This document shows positions 18,497 through 26,119 of a DNA stretch of 64,000 nt, piece by piece. Each line of letters opens with the position of its first letter. Position 1 is the stretch's first letter. A program made the translations under genes and the position numbers. This DNA comes from Nocardioides litoris (GTDB taxonomy: Bacteria; Actinomycetota; Actinomycetes; Propionibacteriales; Nocardioidaceae). Location: positions 55,335 through 119,334 of the forward strand of contig NZ_VDMR01000005.1 in assembly GCF_006346315.1 (NCBI RefSeq). Direction: 5' to 3'. The notes under the pieces are model-generated. The model was not told the DNA's origin, did not search any database, and saw only the letters and a list, made by a program, of their open reading frames with translations.

Positions 18497-19981
18497 ATGA
18501 GCGACATCAAGGTGCGGCCGGGCCTGGGCGACCAGCTGAGGCGGCGCAAGCCGATCGCGGCGCCGGGCGGCGGGCACGCCGGGCCCGAGCTGAGCCGGAG
18601 CTTCGGCACCTTCCAGCTGATGCTGTTCGGCGTCGGCGCGACCGTCGGCACCGGGATCTTCTTCGTGCTCCAGGAGGCGGTGCCCGACGCCGGCCCCGCC
18701 GTCGTCGTGGCCTTCCTCGTCGCGGGCGTGGCGGCCGGGCTCTCGGCGATCTGCTACGCCGAGGTCGCCAGCGCGATCCCGGTCAGCGGGTCGACGTACT
18801 CCTACGCCTACCACTCGATGGGCGAGCTCGTGGCGATGGTCGTCGCGGCCTGCGTGCTCCTCGAGTACGGCGTCAGCTCGGCCGCGGTGGCGGTGGGGTG
18901 GAGCGGCTACTTCAACGAGCTGCTGCAGAACCTCCTCGGCTGGCACCTGCCCGACGCGCTGTCCTACTCGCCGGTCCCCTACGAGGACAACACCACCGGC
19001 CTGGTCAACCTGCCGGCCGTCGTGCTCGTCCTCATGTGCATGGTCCTGCTGCTGCGCGGGGCCAGCGAGTCGGCGCGGGTCAACACCGTCATGGTGCTCA
19101 TCAAGCTCGGCGTGCTCGTGCTCTTCGCCGTCATCGGGTTCACCGCGTTCGAGGCCGACCACTTCGGCGGCTTCTGGGACGCCGGCGCGGCCGGCATCAG
19201 TGCCGCCGCAGGCACCATCTTCTTCTCCTTCATCGGCCTCGACGCCGTCTCGACCGCCGGCGAGGAGGTGCGCGACCCGCAGCGCGCCCTCCCGCGGGCG
19301 ATCATGGGCGCGCTCGTCGTGGTCGTCGCGATCTACGTGCTCGTCGCGGTGGCCGGCGTCGGCGCCCAGCCGACCGAGGAGTTCGAGAGCCCCGAGCAGC
19401 AGAGCGCGGGCCTGTCGGTGATCCTGCAGGACATCACCGGCTCCTCCGTGCCCGGCACGATCCTGGCCGCGGGTGCGGTCATCTCGATCTTCTCGGTGAC
19501 CCTGGTGACCCTCTACGGCCAGACCCGCATCCTGTTCGCGATGGGGCGCGACGGCATGCTGCCCCGGCGCTTCTCCTCGGTGAACCCGCTGACCCTCACC
19601 CCGACCTTCAACACCGTCGTCGTCGCGGTCGTGGTGGCCCTCATCGGCGGCTTCGTGCCGGCCGACTACCTGTGGGACACCGTGTCGATCGGCACCCTCA
19701 TCGCCTTCATCGTCGTCGCCACCGCCGTGCTGGTGCTGCGGCGCACCCAGCCCGACCTCGAGCGGCCGTTCAGGGTCCCGGGCTACCCCGTCACCCCGGT
19801 GCTGACCATCGTGGCCTGCGTCTACGTGCTCTCCGGCCTGGCCGCGGTCACCTGGGTCATCTTCGGCACCTGGCTGGCCGTCGTGCTCGGCTTCTACCTG
19901 CTGTGGGGCCGCCGCCACGCCGCCCTCGAGCGGGGCGAGGTCGCCGACACGGAGGTGCCCGACGCCGGGGGCCCACGGTGA
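18497..19981 (+). CDS. APC-superfamily amino acid permease (cationic amino acid transporter type)
   Basis: 494 residues with twelve or more TM helices. The first helix region reads LMLFGVGATVGTGIFFVL, the GTGIF substrate/ion site of APC transporters, and FFSFIGLDAVSTAGEEVRDP in helix 6 is the CAT-family signature. Likely imports amino acids in symport with protons or by exchange; specificity unknown. ATG 18497 has GGGAGG (18485-18490) ahead; GTG 18491 is too close to it. TAGCCT near 18452 is a possible -10. The stop overlaps the start of a UspA-domain protein, a common permease-USP pairing suggesting regulation of transport. Confidence 0.9.
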   Translation: MSDIKVRPGLGDQLRRRKPIAAPGGGHAGPELSRSFGTFQLMLFGVGATVGTGIFFVLQEAVPDAGPAVVVAFLVAGVAAGLSAICYAEVASAIPVSGSTYSYAYHSMGELVAMVVAACVLLEYGVSSAAVAVGWSGYFNELLQNLLGWHLPDALSYSPVPYEDNTTGLVNLPAVVLVLMCMVLLLRGASESARVNTVMVLIKLGVLVLFAVIGFTAFEADHFGGFWDAGAAGISAAAGTIFFSFIGLDAVSTAGEEVRDPQRALPRAIMGALVVVVAIYVLVAVAGVGAQPTEEFESPEQQSAGLSVILQDITGSSVPGTILAAGAVISIFSVTLVTLYGQTRILFAMGRDGMLPRRFSSVNPLTLTPTFNTVVVAVVVALIGGFVPADYLWDTVSIGTLIAFIVVATAVLVLRRTQPDLERPFRVPGYPVTPVLTIVACVYVLSGLAAVTWVIFGTWLAVVLGFYLLWGRRHAALERGEVADTEVPDAGGPR

Positions 19982-20862
19982 CCATCGTCGTCGGGTACGC
20001 CGCCGCCAAGGGTGACGCCGCCCCGCTCCACCTCGGCGCGATGCTGGCCCGCTCGGCCGGCCACGACCTGGTCGTCGTCACCGCGGTGCCCGCGCCCTGG
20101 CCGACCCCGCTGGCCCGGGCCGCCGACCGCGAGTTCGAGGCCTGGGCCCGCGACCACGGCGACCGCACCGTCGCCACCGTGACCGGGCTCCTGGCCGAGG
20201 TGTGCCCCGACGTGCCCAGCCGCGCGGTGGCCCGTCCCGGCAAGGAGGCCGCGGCCCTGCTCGGCGTGGCCGAGGAGACCGGGGCCGCCCTCGTCGTCGT
20301 CGGCTCGGGCGCCGACGGGCCGCTCGGCGGGGTCGTCGTCAGCTCCACCGCCGACCGGCTCCTGCACTCCTCGCCCGTGCCGGTCGCGGTCGCACCGCGC
20401 GGGTTCCGGGTGCCGGCCGGGGCCACGGTCACCCGGGCGACCTGCGCGTTCCGCGGCGACGACGCGTCGGGGCAGGTGCTCGAGCGCACCGCCGCGATCT
20501 GCCGCGCGGTCGGCGCGGCCCTGCGCGTGGTCACCTTCGCCGTGCGCGGCCGCACGATGTACCCGCCCGAGGTCGACGGCGAGTCCGAGGTGCTCCAGGC
20601 CTACGTCGAGCACACCGTCACGGCCCAGCGCGCGGCCGTCGCCGCGCTCGGCGACCTCGCGGGCACCGGGCCGCGGCCGGTCGAGACCGCCGTGGCCACG
20701 GGCCGCACCTGGCCCGAGGCCCTCGACGGCGTCGCGTGGGAGCGCACCGACGTGCTCGTCGTGGGCTCCTCGGCGGCCGGGGTGGTGGCGCGGCTGTTCC
20801 TCGGCTCCACCGCCACCCGCATCCTGCGGGCCTCGCCCGTCCCGGTGGTCGTGGTGCCCTGA
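19978..20862 (+). CDS. Tandem universal stress protein (two UspA domains)
   Basis: 294 residues made of two UspA domains (about 1-140 and 148-294). Each ends in the ATP-binding type signature: VVVGSGADGPLGGVVVSSTA, and VVGSSAAGVVARLFLGSTA. The GTG start overlaps the permease stop (GTGA), so expression is coupled. UspA proteins fused to or encoded with transporters are believed to sense ATP or AMP and adjust transporter activity; that role is inferred here. Two-domain length (about 290-300) is typical for actinobacteria. Confidence 0.9.
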   Translation: MTIVVGYAAAKGDAAPLHLGAMLARSAGHDLVVVTAVPAPWPTPLARAADREFEAWARDHGDRTVATVTGLLAEVCPDVPSRAVARPGKEAAALLGVAEETGAALVVVGSGADGPLGGVVVSSTADRLLHSSPVPVAVAPRGFRVPAGATVTRATCAFRGDDASGQVLERTAAICRAVGAALRVVTFAVRGRTMYPPEVDGESEVLQAYVEHTVTAQRAAVAALGDLAGTGPRPVETAVATGRTWPEALDGVAWERTDVLVVGSSAAGVVARLFLGSTATRILRASPVPVVVVP

Positions 20863-20942
20863 CGCGGCGCGGACCGAGGTGGCAGGCTGGGGGCGCACCC
20901 GCCCGTCCCGACCACAGTGATCCCCCGGAGGTACGACGACCG

Positions 20943-21911
20943 ATGGCGCGACCGGACCGGTTCCGCGGCCGAGGCCCGACCGACGGCGGCAACGTGCGCC
21001 GCGAGCCGCTGCTCCCCGACCTCGCCCCGGCCGCCGAGTCGCTGCCCGGGCTGGCCCGGGTCGCGGCGTCCGCGGCCTGGCACACGGCCGGGTGGGGCGC
21101 CCGCACGTCGGCCCGCACCGCGCTGCGCGTGAGCCGGGCCGCGACCAACCGCGACGAGGCCGTGGCGCTGGCCCGCGACGCCGGCGCGGCCATCTCGACC
21201 GTCGGTGAGATCGCCCGTGCCGCCTCCGCCGGCACCCCCATGGGCAAGGCCCTGGTCAACGCGGGGGCGACCCTCGGCGGCCTGGTGCCCGAGCCGGTCA
21301 CCGAGGTCATCAACGGCCAGGTCGTGCACGCCTCGACCACCGCCGTGCCCGCCAGGCCGGCCGAGCCGACGCTGCGCGAGCGCGGCCAGGAGCTGCTCAA
21401 GCAGTCGCGCGACGTGTGGAGCACCGAGACCGGCCACCCGGCGTTCGAGCGCATCCTCACCGAGCTCGCGCCCGACGAGGCGCGCATCCTCATGCTGCTG
21501 CTCAACAACGGCCCGCAGCCCAGCGTCGACGTCCGCACCGGCGGGCCCGTCGGCATGGTCAGCTCGCAGCTGATCGCGCCGGGCCTGACGATGATCGGCC
21601 CGCGGGCCGGCTGCCGCTACGTCGACCAGGTGCCGTCCTACCTCAACAACCTCTTCCGGCTCGGGCTGGTCTGGTTCAGCCGCGAGGCGCTGCGCGACCC
21701 GATGGAGTACCAGGTCGTCGAGGCCCAGCCCGACGTGCTCGCCGCGATGCACTCGGTGAAGTTCGCCAAGGTCGTGCGCCGCTCCATCCACCTCACGCCC
21801 TTCGGCGAGGACTTCTGCCGCACCTGCCTGGTCGAGGAGGTCGACGCCGACGCGACCTTCCCCGAGCACGGCACGCCGGGCGACGGCGAGGCCGTCGGCC
21901 CCAACCTCTAG
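20943..21911 (+). CDS. Abi-alpha (DUF4393)-like protein
   Basis: 322 residues, no TM helix or signal. An N-terminal Ala-rich helical part (residues 20-130) is followed by HPAFERILTELAPDEARILM (about residue 160), then YLNNLFRLGLVWFS and HLTPFGEDFCRTCL near the C-terminus. This order resembles the DUF4393 / abortive infection alpha family (conserved LSPxDAxIL, a winged-helix-like NxxRLGL segment, and LTxFGxxF). A defence role is not demonstrated and many relatives are housekeeping or unknown. ATG 20943 follows GGAGG at 20927-20931. A mobile unit starts 14 bases after the stop but leaves the gene intact. Confidence 0.65.
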   Translation: MARPDRFRGRGPTDGGNVRREPLLPDLAPAAESLPGLARVAASAAWHTAGWGARTSARTALRVSRAATNRDEAVALARDAGAAISTVGEIARAASAGTPMGKALVNAGATLGGLVPEPVTEVINGQVVHASTTAVPARPAEPTLRERGQELLKQSRDVWSTETGHPAFERILTELAPDEARILMLLLNNGPQPSVDVRTGGPVGMVSSQLIAPGLTMIGPRAGCRYVDQVPSYLNNLFRLGLVWFSREALRDPMEYQVVEAQPDVLAAMHSVKFAKVVRRSIHLTPFGEDFCRTCLVEEVDADATFPEHGTPGDGEAVGPNL

Positions 21912-21925
21912 GTCGCGCCCAACCG

Positions 21926-23364
21926 GGCTCATCTCAATCGGGGGTGTAGGAGTTGGGGTCTGAAGCCGCCGGTCTCGAGCAGGCTTCGGGCGATGTAGTT
22001 GGTCAGGTTGCGGAACCCGAGTGCGGAGCCGCGCAGGTGTTCGAGCCGTCCGCTGAGCGCCTCGGTCGGCCCGTTGCTGGTGCCGGGTCGTTCGAAGTAG
22101 GCGAGCACGTCAGCGGCTCGCTTCTTCAGGGTCCGGCCCAGGGTGGTGAGCTCGGTGAGCACCTTGGGGACGCCGGCGCTGAGGTCGGTGATCAGCTTCT
22201 CCATGAGCTCGCGTCCACGTTGCCGGTCCTCGTGGCGATAGGCGGCGATCATGCGCTGGTAGACACCCCAGGTCGCCTCGACCTCGACGTGAGCGTCATC
22301 AACGAACAGCGCGCGTAGCCTGTCGCTCTGCTTGTCGGTGAGCAGGTCCGCGCCGGTGTGCAGCGTGCGCCGCGACTTGTAGAGCGGGTCGTCCCTGAAC
22401 CCACGGTGCCCGTGGATCGCGAGTTGGACCCGGCGCCGACACCTGTCGAGGGAGTCACCGGCCAGGTGCACGACGTGGAAGGGATCCATCACCGTGACCG
22501 CGTCCGGGATCTCCTCTGCAGCGGCGGTCTCGAACCCGGTGAAGCCGTCCATCGCGACCACCTCGACCGCGTCACGGAAGGCGTCGTCGCGGTCGGCGAG
22601 CCAGGTCTTGAACGCCGCCTTCGACCGGCCCTCGACCATGTCCAGCAGCCTTGCTGGGCCGGCGCCATCGCGGACCGGGGTGAGGTCGATGATCACGGTG
22701 ACGTACTTGTCGCCACGCCTGGTGTGGCGCCAGACGTGCTCATCGACGCCAATGACCTTCACGCCCTCAAACCGCGTGGGATCGTTGATCAGCAGCCGCT
22801 TGCCCTCAGCCAGGACCGCGTTGTCGGCGGTTTCCCACGCGACCCCGAGTCCCTCGGCGACACGGGCGACGGTGAGGTGTGCGACCACGATCCCTTCCAG
22901 CGCCCACCGCAGCCCGGTGCGCGAGAGCTTCGCGCGTGGCTCCGCCGCGGCGCTGGTGTCTTGGCGCCACACGTGTCCGCAGTCGGCACAGCGGTAGCGG
23001 CGCACTACAACTTTCAGCACGGTCGGTCGCCAGCCCAGCGGCTCGTGGGCCAACCGCCGGATCACGGTGTCACGAGCAGCGCCTTCGCTGCCGCACCGTC
23101 GGCACCACTGATCTGGTGCCACCACGCGGCACGCGAGGACCGCACGATCCGGTTCAAGTCGTTGTCCGGTCACGCTCAGACCGAGGCCGTCGAGTCGAGC
23201 GAAGGCGGTGAGGTCAGGGCGGCCGAAGCCGGCCGGCGGGGTAGCGTCGGACACGTCGAGGTCTTTCGGATGGATGGCGTAGGAACCTCCGTCGTTGGGA
23301 GAGCTCGACGACTATCTGCGGACCGACGCGCCCGGCCGACCTACACCGTCATCCGAGAAGACCC
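21926..23364 (-). mobile_element. ISL3-family insertion sequence
   Basis: About 1.44 kb with imperfect terminal inverted repeats. The left end (from 21926) and the right end (to 23364) match at 17 of 25 positions, including the conserved GGTGTAGG inner block. The transposase stop lies inside the left repeat. No direct repeat flanks this copy alone; the duplication brackets the larger unit instead. Confidence 0.85.
21929..23254 (-). CDS. ISL3-family transposase
   Basis: 441 residues, full length for the family. An N-terminal zinc-binding part has CRRCGSEG and CADCGHVW (residues 50-95), followed by a helix-turn-helix (HLTVARVAEGLGVAWETADN). The DDE catalytic domain shows VIGVDEHVW (first Asp), VVAMDGFTG (second Asp) and NGPTEALSGRLEHLR (Glu). 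It cuts and joins the element ends. No frameshift or stop is seen, so it may be active. The first 19 or so codons are also present in the truncated copy at 25478-25533. Confidence 0.93.
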   Translation of the reverse strand: MSDATPPAGFGRPDLTAFARLDGLGLSVTGQRLEPDRAVLACRVVAPDQWCRRCGSEGAARDTVIRRLAHEPLGWRPTVLKVVVRRYRCADCGHVWRQDTSAAAEPRAKLSRTGLRWALEGIVVAHLTVARVAEGLGVAWETADNAVLAEGKRLLINDPTRFEGVKVIGVDEHVWRHTRRGDKYVTVIIDLTPVRDGAGPARLLDMVEGRSKAAFKTWLADRDDAFRDAVEVVAMDGFTGFETAAAEEIPDAVTVMDPFHVVHLAGDSLDRCRRRVQLAIHGHRGFRDDPLYKSRRTLHTGADLLTDKQSDRLRALFVDDAHVEVEATWGVYQRMIAAYRHEDRQRGRELMEKLITDLSAGVPKVLTELTTLGRTLKKRAADVLAYFERPGTSNGPTEALSGRLEHLRGSALGFRNLTNYIARSLLETGGFRPQLLHPRLR

Positions 23365-23527
23365 CTGAAACGTCTTCGACGACGACGGGACCGGCGAGGA
23401 GGAGGGCGCGGTGAGCTAAAGGAATGGAGCTTGCTCGGCTTCGACGCCGCCGCAAGCTCCGGTGAAACGGTCCGGTACTGGTCGGTCGTCGTCGGTCACC
23501 ACCGGATGGCGGCGTCCCCCACGCTCG

Positions 23528-23659
23528 GCGTTTGCGCAGGTCAGCGGCTCGTTCGCCCAGTGGGCGCATCAAGCGATAGACGCAGAGCCGACGTGATTAG
23601 GTCGTCGATTCGTTTCCGACAGGCGGCTCCGGCGAACAGCCCCTGACCTGCGCAAACGC
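23528..23659. repeat. 132-bp inverted-repeat element inside the mobile unit
   Basis: Left arm 23528-23557 and right arm 23631-23659 are inverted copies: GCGTTTGCGCAGGTCAG is exact, then GGCT and GTTCGCC also match with one mismatch and one extra base. The 73-base centre shows no gene. The rest of the 23365-23887 region has no supported coding sequence either. It could be a small non-autonomous element or a structured RNA/terminator. Confidence 0.6.
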
Positions 23660-23887
23660 AGGGCAGGGGCGGTTCGGTTCTGGTGGTCGCGCGATGCGCT
23701 GGCCTCACGGCTCTGCCCGACACCGACGTCGCTCTCCTCTGCGACGGACCCCTCGCCGGCTAAGCGCTCGCGGCCGGCATCCTTTCCGTGTGCCGATAGG
23801 CCTCGCACCGCTCGGCAACGCAGCGTGGCGTTGCGTCGCGACCTGGCGACGGCTCGGCGGGGCGCGATCGTCTCGTGCGTTGGCGGA

Positions 23888-24199
23888 CTACGGGAGCTTG
23901 GACGCGAGGACGTCGGCCGCCAGGATCTCGGGTGCTGCGCCGAGGAGGTGCTGGTTGGCCGTCAGGGCTGCGACGATGGCGCCGTTGGCGTGGGCGTCGC
24001 GAGCGGCCTCGTCGGGGAATGCATCGAAGATCCAGAAGGTGTCGGCGTGGGTCCTGACCGCGAACCAGACAATCGTTCCTACTTCTTCGTTGGCGAGCGC
24101 GACAGCGCCGGCGAGCAGATCGGCGAGCGCGTCGTGCTGTCCATCGGCCGCGACGATCTTGGCGACGAAGGCATACGGAAGTGATGCGGGTGTGGACAT
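23888..24199 (-). CDS. Antibiotic biosynthesis monooxygenase (ABM) domain protein
   Basis: 103 residues, one ABM (dimeric alpha-beta barrel) domain. YAFVAKIVAADGQHDALADL, then GTIVWFAVRTHADTFWIFDA and FPDEAARDAHANGAI fit the family order. Such small proteins act as cofactor-free monooxygenases, heme-degrading enzymes or unknown oxidoreductases; the substrate here is open. AGGAG stands 8 bases before the ATG. It diverges from the GlxA/AraC-type regulator across 108 bases, so that regulator probably controls it. It is cargo of the mobile unit and has lower GC than the surrounding chromosome. Confidence 0.82.
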   Translation of the reverse strand: MSTPASLPYAFVAKIVAADGQHDALADLLAGAVALANEEVGTIVWFAVRTHADTFWIFDAFPDEAARDAHANGAIVAALTANQHLLGAAPEILAADVLASKLP

Positions 24200-24307
24200 G
24201 AGGGGTTCTCCTAGGTGTCGAGGTTTCTTGGTGAAGCGAGTTCAGCGTATGGCGAGCAAGGGCATGTGAGAAGTGGCGTATACGGCAGTGTTGCTATTGT
24301 CCGCGCC

Positions 24308-25249
24308 ATGCGTATCGGACTGATCGCGATCGACGGCTGCTTCGGTTCGGCGGTCGCGTCGGTCATCGACATCGTGCGGGTGGCCGACGGAGCCCGCGGC
24401 GATGTCGACCCGCGGATCGACCCGATCGAACTCGCCATCCTCGGACCGAAACGGCGAGTGACCACGACGGCATCGATGACCCTGTCGGTGGACCACCCGC
24501 TGTCGGAGTCCGCAGAGTTCGACGTGGTCGTCGTCCCTGCGCTTGGAACCCTCACGGCCGCCGCTACCAACGACGCCCTCCAGAGCCGAGATGCTCGTTC
24601 GGTCATCGCCTCGCTCGGGCGCCTCGACGACGCGACCACCCGGATCGCCGCGGCGTGCACCGGCGTATTCGCTGTCGCCGAGACCGGACGGATGCATCAT
24701 CGGCGGGCGACGACCAGCTGGTTCCTGGGGCCGGAGTTCCTGAAGCGCTATCCGACCGTCGCCCTCGATCTCGACACCATGGTCGTGGTCGACGGGAACC
24801 TCGTCACCGCCGGCGCCGCCTTCGCCCACATCGACCTCGCGCTCTCACTTGTGCGATCGATCAGCCCCGACCTGGCCCAACATGTCGCCAAGCTCCTCAT
24901 CATCGACGAGCGCCCGTCGCAGGCGGCCTTCGTCGCCTACGAACATCTCCGGCACGAGGACCCGATCGTCGTCGAGTTCGAACGCTTCGTGCGCGCCCGC
25001 CTGGACGAACCGTTCAACGTCGCCTTCGTCGCGCAGTCGCTCGGCACCAGCCGGCGCACCCTCGAACGACGAGTCCGTGCGGCGCTCAACCTCACTCCGC
25101 TCGGCTTCGCCCAACGGCTTCGCATCGAACGAGCTCGGCACCTCTCAGCAACCACGGACCTCACCTCCGCCGAGATCGCGCTACGGGTCGGCTACGCGAA
25201 CGCCGAGACTCTGCGCTCCCTCCTGCGCAGGGAGCGACGCCGTTCCTGA
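24308..25249 (+). CDS. GlxA-type transcriptional regulator (DJ-1/PfpI + AraC HTH)
   Basis: 313 residues. The N-terminal DJ-1/PfpI-like domain (residues 1-190) includes VVVVPALG and AAACTGVFAVAETG, whose Cys is the usual nucleophile-elbow position. The C-terminal AraC domain (residues 215-313) has two helix-turn-helix motifs: FNVAFVAQSLGTSRRTLERR and TSAEIALRVGYANAETLRSL. ATG 24308 is 7 bases after TATTGT, suggesting a leaderless start. It diverges from the ABM gene, likely its target. The AraC domain ends slightly early (RRERRRS) but both DNA-binding helices are intact. Carried within the mobile unit. Confidence 0.9.
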   Translation: MRIGLIAIDGCFGSAVASVIDIVRVADGARGDVDPRIDPIELAILGPKRRVTTTASMTLSVDHPLSESAEFDVVVVPALGTLTAAATNDALQSRDARSVIASLGRLDDATTRIAAACTGVFAVAETGRMHHRRATTSWFLGPEFLKRYPTVALDLDTMVVVDGNLVTAGAAFAHIDLALSLVRSISPDLAQHVAKLLIIDERPSQAAFVAYEHLRHEDPIVVEFERFVRARLDEPFNVAFVAQSLGTSRRTLERRVRAALNLTPLGFAQRLRIERARHLSATTDLTSAEIALRVGYANAETLRSLLRRERRRS

Positions 25250-25477
25250 CCTATCGCCATGCCTGTAGCCGGTGTCCTAGCGCTCGACTGGAACCACCTC
25301 TCAGCACGTCGCGTCGACGCCCCTGCGTCGCCCCTGGACGACCCACTCGACACGCCCGCAGCACAGGCCATGTGACGTGCCCCGGCTTCCCGGACGGTCG
25401 GGGTCGGGTGGCTGTGATGTCGCTGCGTTCTCGTCGAGGGGGTCAGCAGACTCGATCAGGGTCGATTGGGATGAGAC

Positions 25478-25643
25478 GCGAAGGCGGTCAGGTCAGGGCG
25501 GCCGAAGCCGGCCGGCGGGGTAGCGTCGGTCACGTCGAGGTCTTTCGGATGGATGGCGTAGGAACCTCCATCGTCGGAAAACCTCAACGTCTATCTGCGG
25601 ACCGACGCGCCCGGCCGACCTACACCCTCATCTGGGAAGAGCC
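25478..25643 (-). mobile_element. Truncated right end of a second ISL3 copy
   Basis: Bases 25478-25644 align without gaps to 23199-23365 of the intact element, with 13 mismatches in 167. The piece includes the outer inverted repeat, the upstream region and the first codons of the transposase, then stops abruptly at 25478. It is in the same orientation as the intact copy. The rest of 25250-25704 shows no gene. Confidence 0.9.
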
Positions 25644-25704
25644 CCCAACCGATCGGTGTCCTCGACCCGTCTGCTCACGACGGACCGGCAGAGGGGAGGC
25701 GCTC

Positions 25705-26106
25705 GTGGCACGCGGGCACGACGGGGAGCTCCGGGCGTTCGCCGCCTCGGCGCTGGCGCCGCTGCGCTCCACCGGCTACCTGCTGTGCGGTGACCGGCAC
25801 CGCGCCGAGGACGCCGCCCAGGAGGCACTGGTCCGGCTCTACCAGGCCTGGCCGCGGATCGAGCGCCGCGAGGGCCTGCTGGCCCACGCCCGCCGCACCA
25901 CGGTGCGGATCCTGGTCGACGAGTCCCGCCGGGCCTGGCACCGCCGCGAGCGCGGTGGCGACCCGGCCGCTCAGAGAAGGACTGCGCCATGGTCACCCTC
26001 ACCGTGCTGCTGTGGGAGCGGCGCCGGCGAGCCGAGGCCGAGGCGGTCGGACGACGCGGCACGTCGCCGCGCCCCCGAGGCCGACGTGCCCGTCGTACGC
26101 CGGTAG
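25705..26106 (+). pseudogene. Truncated SigE-family ECF sigma factor (region 2 only)
   Basis: From GTG 25705 (GAGGGGAGG at 25691-25699) the frame encodes a clear sigma region 2: YLLCGDRHRAEDAAQEALVR, then LYQAWPRIERREG and RILVDESRRAWHRRE. After about residue 90 the similarity stops; no region 4 follows and the remaining 43 codons are low-complexity. A complete relative of the same family is encoded at 44238-44747. The break may be a deletion linked to the nearby mobile unit, whose right target duplication ends 53 bases upstream. The product could not recognise -35 elements. Confidence 0.7.
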
Positions 26107-26119
26107 CGCGGAGCGCGGT

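Larger units (their letters stand above)
21918..25651. mobile_element. Composite-transposon-like unit with exact 8-bp target duplication
   Basis: The outermost ends GGCTCATCTC (21926) and GAAGAGCC (ending 25643) are inverted copies of each other at the tip (GGCTC). The 8 bases CCCAACCG occur directly outside both (21918-21925 and 25644-25651), the target duplication size usual for the ISL3 family. The 3718-base unit holds an intact ISL3 copy on the left, a 166-base remnant of a second right end in the same orientation on the right, and two cargo genes. The inner right end of the intact copy (23364) has no matching duplication, as expected if the whole unit moved together. Confidence 0.8.

Noticed and set aside
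21917..23373. Target duplication around the intact ISL3 copy alone
   Set aside because: The bases after 23364 (CTGAAACG) do not match CCCAACCG; the matching 8 bases are at 25644, so the duplication belongs to the larger unit.
25460..25477. CGATTGGGATGAGAC just left of the IS remnant as a second IS left end
   Set aside because: 13 of 16 bases match the left tip, but in the wrong orientation for a paired end and without the inner GGTGTAGG block; probably chance or very decayed.
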